This document shows, in pieces, positions 12,935 through 24,555 of a DNA stretch of 64,000 bases. Origin of the DNA: Zingiber officinale (lineage: Eukaryota; Streptophyta; Magnoliopsida; Zingiberales; Zingiberaceae). How positions within the stretch are numbered: the first letter of the stretch is position 1; every line of letters starts with the position of its first letter. Made by a program: the position numbers and the translations under genes. The notes beneath the pieces are model-generated. The model saw only the letters and a list, made by a program, of their open reading frames with translations. It had not been told where the DNA came from and did no database searches. The stretch lies in NCBI RefSeq assembly GCF_018446385.1, contig NC_055991.1, positions 118,959,794 to 119,023,793 on the forward strand, given 5' to 3'.

Positions 12935-13320
12935 ATGAAGTGAGCTTGATATACTTTCATATCAGATTCAACGTTGAGATTTTTTAGCCGATTGTTTCAT
13001 TGATATTTTAACTCCTCCAGAGAAACCAAAATAAGCAATAGATAGCACCGTTTGATTCCTTACATTCTCAAAAATCCATATGTGTTCAAATCAGACCTAT
13101 CTAGGTCAATCAGTGTATTTCGGTTAAAATTCACTGATGGATCTAGACATGTTCGATGAGATCCATTTATAGTCCTGTGGATTTCTGAGGTTACAAGGAG
13201 TCAAACGGTGTTATCCATTGCTTATTTCGACTTTTCGGGAAGTGTTAAAATTTAATTGGAAGATTCGGCTAAAAAATCTCAACGTGGATCTGATATGATT
13301 CGTAGCATGTCCAACGTGAC
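12935..13320. repeat. fold-back repeat, copy 5
   Basis: The same architecture as copies 3 and 4: arm blocks gcaatagatagcaccgtttg and caaacggtgttatccattgc are complementary, and the loop reads ttcggttaaaattcactgat. The outer flank gagattttttagc is mirrored by gctaaaaaatctc. Confidence 0.8.
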
Positions 13321-14090
13321 CTTTTAAGTTTTGGATTGCTATGTACCATTAGGACAGACAAACATGAATGTTCTCCTTGTTCATTTCAATTTCATAATCT
13401 TATCTCTACCTCTGGATCATCTGATTAAAATGATTATGTACTTGGTTTGCTATGTGGAAATTCTACTTATATTTCTTGATTCTAAAACCCCTCAAGATAT
13501 GCAGGTATTCCATTACAAAAGCTTACTGTGTTGCTTTGTATTGACAATATTCTTCAGTCTGTTTGACGTGCTCGTGATTTGACCTATTTTACTCCTTTAT
13601 TGGTTAGTGTTGTTCGCAGCCATAATGAAGAGGCAGATTCTTCACATGATTAAGTACAAATACGTCCGTTCACCTTCAGGAAGCAGGTAATCTTGAAACA
13701 TCTAACTATCGAAATCACTCTCATCTTTAGTTGTCTAATCAGTAGTCTTACTTCTCTCAGCGTTACACTAGTAAAAAATCGATTGAAGACGCAGATCTTT
13801 CTAATAATTGAATACATGGTTACTTCTGAAGGCCATATGTTAGAAGAGGACCCTTGTTCGAATCTTTGTTTGATCATGCTCGAAGAGCTGATGCGGTTTG
13901 CTGTCTCAGATAAGGCTTAGTGAAAAGATGTTTTTGATGAACACTAGCAATAAAAGTTAATTATCATTTTTCTATGCCACTGGCTTATGGTGCAGCGGCA
14001 GAATATCTAAGTTGTCATTCAGGTACTTGTGATAATCCTAGGCTCGATGTTACTAACCTGATTAATCATTAATCATTTTTTAATTATCAT
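13321..14090. other. gene-free spacer between fold-back copies
   Basis: Two short open stretches (83 and 75 codons) occur here but lack family resemblance and splice context. Around 13986 a gtgcagcggcagaat block followed by ggctcgatg resembles a decayed tRNA-type promoter, possibly a SINE remnant. Nothing firmer is seen. Confidence 0.4.
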
Positions 14091-14094
14091 TTTT

Positions 14095-14465
14095 TCATAT
14101 CAAATCCACATTAGGCTTGATATGATTCATAGCAGGTACAACATGAAGATTTTTAACAATTATTTCTTATTACATTTTAACACTTCCGAGAAGTCGAAAT
14201 AAACAATAGACAATATATTTGAACTCCTTGAAACCTCAGAATCCACATGAACTAAAATCGGTACAATCAAAATTCTTCTAGTTCATCAGTGAATTTCGTC
14301 AAAACTCACTTATAGATCTAAAAAGTTCCGATTGCACCTATTTCAGTTCATGTGGATTTCTAGAATTGCACAAGAATTCAAATATGCTATCCATTATTTA
14401 TTTCGACTTCTTAGAGATATTAAAATGTAATAAAAAGAATCACAAAAAATCTTTATGTTGGGCCT
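14095..14465. repeat. fold-back repeat, copy 6
   Basis: A diverged copy: the arm agaatccacatgaactaaaa is matched by the complement of ttcagttcatgtggatttct, with a catcagtgaatttcgtcaaa loop. Flanks contain aggcttgatatgattcat. Confidence 0.75.
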
Positions 14466-14812
14466 AATAGAGAATCATATTAGGCTCAACATGAGTCTGT
14501 CCATATTAGGCCGAACGTGGAAATTTTTGATAATTCTTATTTATTACATTTTAACACCTCTGAAAAGCCGAATAAATAATTGATAACATATTTGAATTCC
14601 TTACTATATCAGAAATCTATAGGAACTGAAATGAGTATAATTGAAACTCTTTAAATCTATCAATGAATTTTGGTCAAAATCTACTGATGAACCTAGAAAT
14701 TTTAAATTACATCCATTTTAATTCCTATGGATTTTTGAGATTGTAAGAAGTTCAAATATATTATCCATTATTATTTCGACTTCTCTAAATATATTAAAAT
14801 ATTATTAAAAAA
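14466..14812. repeat. fold-back repeat, copy 7
   Basis: The most decayed copy. The arms pair agaaatctataggaactgaa with the complement of ttaattcctatggatttttg, with the loop ttttggtcaaaatctactga. It starts directly after copy 6, sharing the tattaggc spacer blocks. Confidence 0.7.
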
Positions 14813-14875
14813 AAAAGGAAGAAAGAGAAAAGAAGAGAGGAAAAATAAATAGAAAGTTGCATGCATAGAAGAGAT

Positions 14876-15350
14876 TAGAGCTATCAGATGGGTAAATCCA
14901 TGATGGGGCGGGTCAGTCCATGGTGGGCTAACCATTTGGCGGGGTGGGGGCGGGCCAACCCGCGGGCCCATCAAAATTTTTTTAAAAAATTAAAAAATAT
15001 TTCATATCTTCAACATTTTACTTCGAAAAAGTTTTCTACAATTAAATATATACATAAACATGTATTTTAAATATAAATGAACACAAACGAGTACTTATGT
15101 TGGATGAAAAGTACTATTTTTATTTCAAAATTATAACAAAGAAAGATAATAAATTGATCTAAAACTTAGCTTACATACGTTTTTCAACCTGCGAGCCAAC
15201 CCAAGCCCGAGCGGGCCGACCCGCACGGGTTGCTGGCCTAGGCGGGTCGGCCCACGGTAGACTTAGATTGATAAAATTTTAATCCAATCCGTTTAAATTA
15301 TTTGGTGGGACGGGTTAACCTGATGGACCCAACCTAAATTGACAGCTCTA
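14876..15350. mobile_element. non-autonomous hAT-like DNA transposon
   Basis: Terminal inverted repeats tagagctatca and tgacagctcta bound a 475-bp element. The flanks gaagagat (14868-14875) and gaaaagat (15351-15358) fit an 8-bp hAT target duplication with one mismatch. The inside has the gcgggtcggccc-type GC-rich blocks common in such plant elements. No transposase frame is present, so it must have moved using enzymes from elsewhere. Confidence 0.8.
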
Positions 15351-15587
15351 GAAAAGATGTAAGAGAAAAGAGAGAAAATATTGACTGAAAAAGTTAGATT
15401 TATCAAAAGCGTAGAACAATAAATACATTTTAAAAAGTGGGACTTATGAGAAATACTCAAATAGCATGTACTTTTTAGTCATTTTAAAACTAGATACGTC
15501 ATTTGGTAAGTTGTTGTTTATACTTATTTTAGTCAAATTGGAGTTATGTTTACTATGTGTAAAAATAGCCTGCACTAGTATTCATCA

Positions 15588-15604
15588 GCTGGAATAGCTC
15601 AGTT

Positions 15605-15637
<33 letters not shown>

Positions 15638-15661
15638 AAGGTTCAAGCCCTTCTTCTAGCG
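15588..15661 (+). tRNA. tRNA-Asn (anticodon GTT)
   Basis: This is a 74-base cloverleaf without intron. The acceptor arm gctggaa pairs with ttctagc (one G-T wobble), with discriminator g. The D arm is agctcagttggttagagc, the anticodon stem tgtgg/ccaca holds loop ctgttaa with anticodon gtt, and the T arm is ggttcaagcc. The internal A and B boxes are intact. A tttt terminator follows immediately, so it should be transcribed. The last bases, from gcccttcttctagcg on, are part of a downstream tandem duplication. Confidence 0.95.
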
Positions 15662-16134
15662 TTTTATTATTCATTTTCCCCATTTTTGTTCGCCTTCGCC
15701 ACAGATGTGTTTTATTTACATCTATAGGAGTCCTGTGGATCGACGGCTTCTTCCAGTTCTTCCAGCGTGGTACCATGAGAAGTTTTTGCTGGTTCTGTTT
15801 CACTGCAGACAATGTGCTTGCATTTTTGCCATTGAGAAGTTTTGATGCACAGGTAAAAGATTCATGAGGCTGCTCTCGCGTAGTCGTCTAGCCCTTCTTC
15901 TAGCGTTTTATTATTCATTTTCCCCATTTTTGTTCGCCTTCGCCACAGATGTGTTTTATTTACATCTATAGGAGTCCTGTGGATCGACGGCTTCTTCCAG
16001 TTCTTCCAGCGTGGTACCATGAGAAGTTTTTGCTGGTTCTGTTTCACTGCAGACAATGTGCTTGCATTTTTGCCATTGAGAAGTTTTGATGCACAGGTAA
16101 AAGATTCATGAGGCTGCTCTCGCGTAGTCGTCTA
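15647..16134. repeat. 244-bp tandem duplication starting inside the tRNA gene
   Basis: Two copies (15647-15890 and 15891-16134) look identical by eye. The first begins in the T arm of tRNA-Asn, so copy 2 starts with an orphan tRNA 3' end. A third, diverged partial copy follows at about 16180-16262, sharing gttcttccagcgtggtacca. Each copy holds an exon-like 44-base stretch between ttcactgcag and a gtaaaag donor. The identity implies a very recent event or an assembly artefact. Confidence 0.9.
15662..15665 (+). terminator. Pol III terminator of tRNA-Asn
   Basis: A run of four T directly after the discriminator base, the usual RNA polymerase III stop signal. Confidence 0.8.
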
Positions 16135-16262
16135 GCCATAAGTAGATCATTGCCTGGAATGCCTGCAACTCCCTGATGCTGTGTTCTTCGATTCTCTTCT
16201 TCGAGTTCTTCCAGCGTGGTACCATCAGGAATAATTTGCTGTTTCTGTTTTACCGCAGACAC

Positions 16263-16770
16263 TGAAGGATCATAGCGTCACCGGTGGTTGTCGACAAAAA
16301 AAATACAAGTCCAAACTGAATTCCAACTTAAATTTGCACAGTGAGCTCCATCCGTTCGGCTGAAGATGAGCTACCTTCTTGTTTTGCATGCATAAAAGAA
16401 AATAGAAAGATTTTTTATTGTCTCTACCGTTATGTAGTTCTTAACTCAGTTTCCTCCGTATGAATATTCATTATTTATGGGTCAACCAGATCATTCACCA
16501 AAGATTTGTTTTCTTGTTCAACCTCACAAACATAACAAGATTTAAATGAGCAAATTTGCCTGATCCACAAAGAGCAGTTAGTAGTAGCTAGTTGTCTTGT
16601 TCCTATTTCCTCTACATTCTATCATCCAGTTAGTAAGTCTAGGGAGACGCAAATCTTTTTACCATACACTTAAAGCTATACATTGCATGTTTTATGACAA
16701 ACAAGATCGTTTTATATATAGCGAATACTGAAGTACTTCCTACCTCTGGTTAAGCTGTTCTCTCTTTTCT
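16263..16770. other. no gene recognised
   Basis: Intron-like or intergenic sequence. It contains no RNA gene or repeat boundary that I can support. If the exon-like stretches on either side belong together, this would be their intron. Confidence 0.4.
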
Positions 16771-16776
16771 TTTCAG

Positions 16777-16971
16777 GGTAGTAATGCCATCTCTCAGTCA
16801 GGTTTATATTCCAATCACCAAGATATTGGGCCAGGCTATGCGGTATGTTCTGCCATATCATCATTTAAGTCATTTGCCAAAGAGCTACAGAATAGTTTTT
16901 CACCATCTTTGAGGGAGGTTCAATCTTATCTTTGGAACTTATTTTCCACTGGTAAGAAAATTCTTGACTAA
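16777..16971 (+). pseudogene. exon-like coding stretch, unidentified
   Basis: After a good acceptor (tcttttcag) the frame stays open for 64 codons, starting GSNAISQSGLYSNHQDIGPG and including SFKSFAKELQNSFSPSLREV, then a possible donor (gtaagaaa) at 16952 before a stop at 16969. Composition is protein-like. An exon-like 44-base stretch ending FDAQ in the upstream duplication could splice to it in frame. I do not recognise the family. Without more exons it may be a gene remnant or a transduplicated fragment. Confidence 0.35.
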
Positions 16972-17036
16972 AAGACGAGATGCAATGAGTCGAGACTAGA
17001 TCCGAATATCTCAATGTTATGCATCTCAAATATATG

Positions 17037-17225
17037 TAAAAAGATGAAATCGTTGCCCCAGCGTCCCCGTCACACTCAACCCAAGGTCATCACCAGGGAG
17101 ATAAATCATGATAGCCAAGAGGGCAAGTCATAGGTGGGGTGAGGTACACAGGGTTCGGAGATTTACGCCCCGATATCCCTATGGTTCAACCCCACGTTCT
17201 TAGCTGAGAATGTGGGGTTCTAATA
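17037..17225 (-). mobile_element. SINE-like element, diverged
   Basis: The minus-strand reading has a B-box-like ggttgaaccatag and ends in gggacgctggggcaacga, matching the 3' body of the SINEs at 12.4 and 56.3 kb only loosely. No clear target duplication was found. Confidence 0.4.
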
Positions 17226-17323
17226 CTATGAAACCGGCGCATTAAATTCGAGATTAATATTGAATAAAATCGGCCGAGTAATAATGAGTGAAACGATGGT
17301 CGTTTCACTGCTCGGCTAATAAT

Positions 17324-18162
17324 TGTTTATCCCGGGTAGCTTCTGGAGTATGCAAACTGATCGTCGAGGCTAGTGTTCGACACTATCTCCGTAAACGATA
17401 TTGCTCCGCTACGGTGCTTAACGGATTGTTGCAATTCGTTTCCAAGATAAAACGACGACGAACGTCTCGGAATCGTAGCACTCCGACTTCCGAGACCAGC
17501 GAACCTTCTAGTAGACTTCTTGGACTCTTGAATGCACAAGATGAGATGAATGCTTGAGGAAGAGAAGAGAGGATTGAGTGAATTTCCATCATCTGGAGGG
17601 TTCTATTTATACTGAAAGAAGAGGTTGAGTGTCCTTTGAGTGAGTGGATGTGTTCTTTGGGCTGGATCGATCTAGATCATCCATTCTGAAGGGTTGTAAC
17701 CCTTCTCCAAGCCCACTTCAATCTCATCCATCAGATCTGAGGAGTTGTGACCATCAAATCCCGTCTATTGTCATCGGCCATCGGATCTGGATCCATTGAT
17801 TCAATGCTTCAGATCAAGTCTCATCCCAAGCCGTCAGATCGTTACTAAGGGAGCACCTGTCCTTTTATTTTTGTGTTAACTCCATTAACACATCTTTATT
17901 AATAAGTAGAGAATACACATCGAGAATTTCCGATGTGGGACTATTCTCCCATGCACTTTATTAATGAATAATAAATGTTATTTTGGGCCGACTTTAAACA
18001 TTAATTTCCCATTCACCCTTAATCGGTTTTGAACAAATTAATAGTCTAAATCTATCTATGCGAATCATAGATTTCAATTTTGAAGTCAATTACGACTTTC
18101 AACAATTGATGGCTTCCTTCCTCAAAATCGTTTTGGTCCATTTAAGGCCCCAATATCCAACA
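17324..18162 (-). repeat. 3' LTR of the copia element
   Basis: 839 bp, starting tgtttatcccgggtagc and ending ccaatatccaaca on the plus strand. It is shorter than its partner because the partner carries an extra internal stretch. Confidence 0.9.
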
Positions 18163-21100
18163 ATCCCCCACATGAATGAAAATTAATACAATGCGTGTAT
18201 GCATGCTGACACTTTACAAGAGTCCAATCGATAAGTCACTGCATCGGGAGAGGTAGCTTGTGGCTTTGAACCTTCCGTAGTGAAATGCTATCGAGTATAC
18301 TAGGCTGCGCAGTAAACGTGATGTCTTGAACTGCTCAGTTGTTGGTGTATACTTAGACAATAACACCCACACAGAGATCTATCTCACCTACTTTAGGTTC
18401 TCATGGTTGGTTCCGTTTCGGCCATGGATGCCATCTTGGATTCATGAGTATTTCATTGAAGCGGTCTGTCTTCACACTCACATAGGTGACACTTCTATCG
18501 AGAGTATCCTACCATACTCCACCTTATTAGGTATAGAAGTCACTAAAAGCATAAGTTTAACCTCACTACATGAGGTAGGACAGCACAAATTCATCCTAGG
18601 ATTGGGATAGAGATAAACTATCTAATGTGCTGGACCACAACTTCTATAACTTCGTTGTCCCATTGAACCAAGATCTTGGGATCTCCAGTCAACAAGGTTG
18701 GGTTTCCACTACAGTCGTTTTCAGTTGTAGATTTTTAATCTCATTCCTCTTGATGAGCAGTATACTTGATCTCGACTCAACCCCTTCATTAGAGGATCTG
18801 CCAAATTATCTTTGAACTTAACATAGTTGATTGCAATCACTCTATTCGAGATCAACTGCCTAATGGTATTATGTCTACGACGTATATGTCGTGACTTCCC
18901 ATTATACATATTACTCTGTGCCCTTCCAATCGCCGATTGACTATCACAGTGGATTAGTACGGCAGGCACAGGTTTCATCCAGCTCGGAATATCTTCCAAG
19001 AAATTCCGCAGCCATTCAGCTTCCTCAGCTGCTTTGTCTAGTGCTATAAACTCGGATTCCATAGTTGACCGAGCAATGCAAGTCTGCTTAGTGGATTTCC
19101 AAGATACTGCTCCCCCACCGATCGTGAATACATATCCACTAGTGGATTTGGAGTCTTTTGTATCTGATATCCAATTAGCATCACAATATCCTTCCAACAC
19201 AGTGGGATATTTTCCATAATGTAATCCATAGTTCATAGTATATTTCAAATATCTGAGAACTCGCATCAATGCTTTCCAATGGGTGTCGTTTGGATTACTC
19301 GTAAAACGACTCAGTTTGTTGACCGTACAGGCAATATCCGGACGTGTGCAGTTTGTGAGATACATCAAACTGCCTATTATCCGAGAATATTCCAATTGCG
19401 ATATGGTCTCACCATGGTTTTTCGCTAAGTGTTGACTTAGATCCATAGGTGTTTTCACCGTAGAGAGATCGTCGCATTGAATTTTTCAATACTGATTCTA
19501 CATAATGGGATTGTGTTAAAACTATCCCTTCTGATGTCCTGAGAATTTTAATTCCCAATATAACATCTGCTTGACCCATATCTTTCATATCAAAATTTCT
19601 GGTCAACATTTTCTTTGTAGTCATGATTACATCATGATTACTGCCCATTATTAGCATGTCGTCTACGTATAGATAGACAATTACATAGCCTTCAGGTGTG
19701 TTTTTGACATAAATGCATTTGTCACATTCATTTATTCTGAATTCGTTTGACAGCATTACTTTGTCAAATTTTTCGTGTCATTGTTTAGGCGCTTGCTTAA
19801 GTCCGTACAACGACTTAACAAGTCGACACACCTTTTCCTCATTTCCAGGAGCCATGAACCCTTCGGGTTGCTCCATATAAATTTCTTCTTCCAACTCACC
19901 ATTTAAGAACGCAGTCTTAACATCCATTTGATGTATTTCAAGGTCATACAGTGCTGCAATGGCTATTAGCACTCGTATGGACGTAATCCTTGTCACCGGT
20001 GAGTATGTATCAAAGTAATTAAGGTCTTCCTCTTGCTTGTACCCCTTGGCTACAAGTCTGGCCTTATACTTGTCAATTGATCCATCAGCTTTATACTTAC
20101 GTTTTAGTATCCACTTACAACCTAATGGTTTATTACCAGAAGGAAGGTCTACTAATTCCCAAGTATGATTATTCATGATAGACTCAATTTCACTATTGAC
20201 AGCTTCTTTCCACATTGGAGCATCGGGTCTAGAGAGAGCTTCACTTAATGTTCTTGGTTACATTTCTGACATGAAAGTCATGAAATCTGGCCCGAACGAT
20301 TTCTACGTGGCTCTTCACTTTGATCGTCAATAGTCCTTTTATAACAGCTAAGTTCGATAACGTCATTTTTGTTTGAACTTCCGTTGTTATCACTTTCAAC
20401 GTTTCCATTTTTATTTGGGAATACGTTTTCAAAGAATATCGCATTCCGAGATTCTATGGTTGTTCCCACATGTATATCAGGAATGTCTGATTTGTGAACT
20501 AGGAAACGATATGCACTACTATTATGGGCATATTCGACAAATACCGCATCGAACGTTTTAGGTCCGATCTTTACTTGCTTTGGTTTAGGTACTTCGACCT
20601 TTGCCAAGCACCCCCACACTTTCAGGTATTTGTACGATGACTCGCGGCCTTTCCATAGTTCATATGGAGTTTTATCATTTTTCTTATGAGGGATTCTGTT
20701 GAGAATGTGATTTGTCGATAATATTGCTTCCCCCCACAAGTTTTGAGGTAAGCCTAAATTTATCAACAAGGCATTCATCATTTCTTTTAGTGTCCGATTT
20801 TTACGTTCGGCAACACCGTTTGATTGAGGTGAGTAAGGCGCCGTTGTTTGATGGATAATGTCAGATTCTGTACAAAATTCATCAAACGGTGCACCATATT
20901 CTCCACCTCTATCGCTTCGAATTATTTTAATTCGTTTGTCAAGTTGGTTTTCAACTTTTATTTTATAGGTTCTGAACGCCTCTAGGGCTTCATCTTTACT
21001 TCTTAAAAGAAAGACATAACAGAACTTTGTGCAGTCATCGATAAAAGTAATAAAATATTTTTTACCTCCTCTAGTTTGCACAAATTTCAAGTCACATAGA

Positions 21101-22628
21101 TCACTATGTATTAACTCTAGAGGAGTTGTTGTCCTTTCCACCGAATGAAAAGGTAGTTTCGTCATTTTCGCTTCCACGCACACTTCACATTTGTGTGTTC
21201 CGTCAACATTGACGTTTGGTAATAAATTTAATTTGACGAGACGTTTGAGAGTATTATTATGCACATGTCCGAGTCGATCATGCCATAAATTAAAACACTC
21301 AACAACATAACTGGAAGCATTTATTTTATTACCATCAAAATTTCAGAGTACAGGCATTACAACCATTTTGAATAGACCCTTTTCTAGGTACCCCTTTCCT
21401 ACGAAGACACCATTCTTCGTAAGTACAAAGTTGTCTGACTGGAACACTAGCCTAAATTCGGCCTTGACCAATGCCGCTCCAGAAACTAGGTTCTTACTGA
21501 TGTCGGGAACATGGAGTACATCAATGAGTGTTAGCTCCTTTCCGGACGTCATCTTCAGAACAACCTTTCCGAGTCCAACAATTGGCAACGTCGTGGAATT
21601 ACCCATATAGAGCTTCCTGCCATTTATCGGAGTATACTTGGAGAACATCGCCTTATCGGAACAGATATGACGTGTTGCTCCAGTATCAATGAACCACTGC
21701 TTCGGGTTGGTATCCACCAAGTTGGCTTCAAATACAACTGCAGTGAGATCCAAGTCCTCAAGAGAGGTTGCGACATGATTCGCAGCATCCTTTGGCCCCT
21801 TGGTTGGCTTCTTTGGGCGTCTGCAGTCCTTGGACAGGTGTCCTGCCTTTCCACAGTTGTAGCAGGAGCCTTTGAACTTCTTTGCTTGAGCCTTCTTTTT
21901 GAACTGCTTCGGCTTTTTAGCGTTCGGCTCGACCAGGTTGGACATTTCGTCTATAGTCCGCTTGGTTCCTCTGGAGTCGGATAACTTTCGATTATCCTCC
22001 TCTATTCGTAGCCTCAGGATCAGGTCTTGCAGCCCTATCTCCTTTTGCTTGTGCTTTAGGTAATTCTTGAAATCCTTCCATGACGGAGGGAGCTTCTCAA
22101 TTACCGCAGCAACTGCGAATGTCTCGTTCAGCTTCATGCCTTCGGCGTCCAGATCATGCAGTATTAATTGCATATCTTGGACTTGAGATGAAACGCTTTT
22201 TGAGTCCACCATCTTGAAATCCAGAAACCGACCGACGATGAATTTCTTCAATCCAGCATTTTCGGTCTTGTATTTCTTCTCAAGGGATTCCCACAAAGAT
22301 TTTGCCGTCTCAAGAGAACAATATACGTTATATAACGTGTTGTCCAAGGCGTTGAGTATATAATTGTGGCACAGAAAATCTCCGTGAGACCACGCATCGC
22401 TAGCAGCCTTACTACCTTCCGTAGCGGCTGGCGTGTCTTCGTGCAAAAACCGTACAAGGTTTAGCGTTGTTAGATAAAACAACATCTTCTGCTGCCATCT
22501 TTTGAAGTCGGTTCCGGTGAATTTCTCCGGATTTTCTCCGTGCGGAATGGTTGTTGGAATGGCGGTCGGAACGGCCGTCGGAATGTCGTTGGTAGCCATA
22601 TCAGTTTGCACGAAATATCGTTTACGAC

Positions 22629-23694
22629 TGTTTATCCCGGGTAGCTTCTGGAGTATGCAAACTGATCGTCGAGGCTAGTGTTCGACACTATCTCCGTAAA
22701 CGATATTGCTCCGCTACGGTGCTTAACGGATTGTTGCAATTCGTTCCCAAGATACAACGACGACGAACGTCTCAGAATCGTAGCACTCCGAATGCACAAG
22801 ATGAGATGAATACTTGAGGAAGAGAAGAGAGGATTGAGTTCTGGAGGGTTCTATTTATACTGAAAGAAGAGGTTGAGTGTCCTTTGGGTGAGTGGATGTG
22901 TTCTTTGGGCTGGATCGATCTAGATCATCCATTCTGAAGGGTTGTAACCCTTCTCCAAGCCCACTTCAATCTCATCTATCAGATCTGAGGAGTTGTGACC
23001 CTCAGATCCCGCCTATTGTCATCGGCCATCGAATCTGGATTCATTGATTCGATGCTTCAGATCAAGACTCATCCCAAGCCGTCAGATCGTTACTCTTTGC
23101 GATCCAACGCTCTAGATCGCATCACAAGCGATCCATCATACCTATTTGATCAACGTTGATCAACGGTAGCCATCCATTCCCTAAGTCAACTGTCCAGTCA
23201 TCTCCCTTTGCCCACGAGGATGCCGCATAGGTGTTGCCACGTCAGGTACGAGCCTGACATGTCACCCGAGTGCCACGACGATGCGTACGTGTGAAGTGCA
23301 AAGTGCGCCTACAAACCGCCCATTGCGCACGTGGCGGGTGGCGGGCTCACAGGTGCGAGCACCTGCTCGCCCTGGGCTAAGGGAGCACCTGTCCTTTTAT
23401 TTTTGTGTTAACTCCATTAACACATCTTCATTAATAAGTAGAGAATACACATCGAGAATTTCCGATGTGGGACTATTCTCCCATACACTTTATTAATGAA
23501 TAATAAATGTTATTTTGGGCCGACTTTAAACATTAATTTCTCATTCACCCTTAATCGGTTTTGAGCAAATTAATAGTCTAAATCTATCTACGCGAATCGT
23601 AGATTTCAATTTTGAAGGCAATTACGACTTTCAACAATTGATGGCTTCCTTCCTCAAAATCGTTTTGGTCAATTTAAGGCTCCAATATCCAACA
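22629..23694 (-). repeat. 5' LTR of the copia element
   Basis: 1066 bp with the same two ends as the other LTR. It contains an internal GC-rich stretch (about 23095-23378) that the other LTR does not have. Confidence 0.9.
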
Positions 23695-23699
23695 ATAAT

Positions 23700-24555
23700 G
23701 ACCATTAATGTCATTAACTCTGGCCACTGATCTGAGCTCCTATATAAGGAGACTCCGATCATAGGCAGAAGATATAGCAAAGCAAAGACTCTCCATTTTT
23801 CCCCTCATCCTTTGTCATGCAACTCCTGTTCGGCGGAGTGCCCGTGATAGCAATCGGGTGTCACTCAGTTCGCCGTGACCACCAGTGCTTGGTCGGATTC
23901 ACGGTCGGTCGTTGTATCCTGAGAAACAGACGACCCTTGTAAGCCTTGAAGCACAGCGGAAGTGGGTGAATCTGTTTCAAGGAAACTGCAACTCTCGTAG
24001 GCCTCGATCCGTTTTTTCTCGGTCAGCCAGTCTCCTCGCCCGATCTGTCTTTTGCCAGATCAAGTGCCGCTCTGTAGACCTGCCCTGCCGCTCTGCAGAC
24101 CTGCCCTGCTGCTCTAGTCTTCCGCTCTGTAGATCAGCCTTGTCGTTCTGCCTACAAACCTTGTCTTCCGCTCTGTATACCTGCTCTATCTCTCTAGTCT
24201 TCCGCTCTGCCTACAGACCTGGTCTTCGGCTCTGCAGATCTGGTCTGACGCTCTGCAGACCTGCTCTACCTCTTTGGTCTTCCGCTCTGCAGATCTGGTC
24301 TTCCGCTCAGACCTGGTCTTCCGCTCTGCAGATCTGGTCTTCCACTTTGCAGATCTGGTCTGCCGCTCTGCAGACCTGCTCTACCGCTCTGCAAACCTGC
24401 CCAGCCGCTCTTTGGCACATAGCAGAAATCAGTCTCTGCTGACAGCCTGAGATTATCCACTCAGGTCATTTCGACTATAAGTTGAATTTAATTCAATGTA
24501 GATTAAATTCAATTAATACTCGTAAATTTCCGGTATTAAATTGTTTGTTTCCAAC
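23700..24555 (+). mobile_element. LTR-like sequence interrupted by the copia insertion
   Basis: Right of the copia element a promoter-like stretch follows: tatataagg at about 23743, a leader-like region, tctgtttcaaggaaactgca and an end at tttgtttccaaca. This resembles an LTR of another copia-type element. Its start would lie left of 17319, but I could not fix it, and no partner LTR or target duplication was found. Confidence 0.35.
24065..24415. repeat. minisatellite with 21-bp unit
   Basis: The unit ccgctctgcagatctggtctt recurs in variants more than a dozen times. Because 21 is a multiple of three, one frame stays open across it (23885-24442, plus strand) with recurring SALQIWS, but this looks like a repeat effect rather than a gene. 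It sits in the LTR-like sequence. Confidence 0.8.

Larger units (their letters stand above)
17324..23694 (-). mobile_element. Ty1/copia LTR retrotransposon (broken)
   Basis: A full-length element on the minus strand, bounded by LTRs beginning and ending TG...CA and by the exact 5-bp target duplication ataat (17319-17323, 23695-23699). In minus-strand order the parts are gag with a CCHC knuckle ([14 protein letters not shown]) and an aspartic protease block ([11 protein letters not shown]) at about 22.6-21.3 kb, integrase (21.3-20.3 kb), then reverse transcriptase and RNase H (20.2-18.7 kb), the copia order. A purine-rich tract lies next to the 3' LTR at 18163. The internal coding region is broken in a handful of places. 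Substitution between aligned LTR parts looks like a few per cent, suggesting insertion within the last few million years. Confidence 0.93.

Noticed and set aside
23885-24442. 185-codon open stretch considered as a gene
   Set aside because: It is produced by a 21-bp repeat within an LTR-like sequence.
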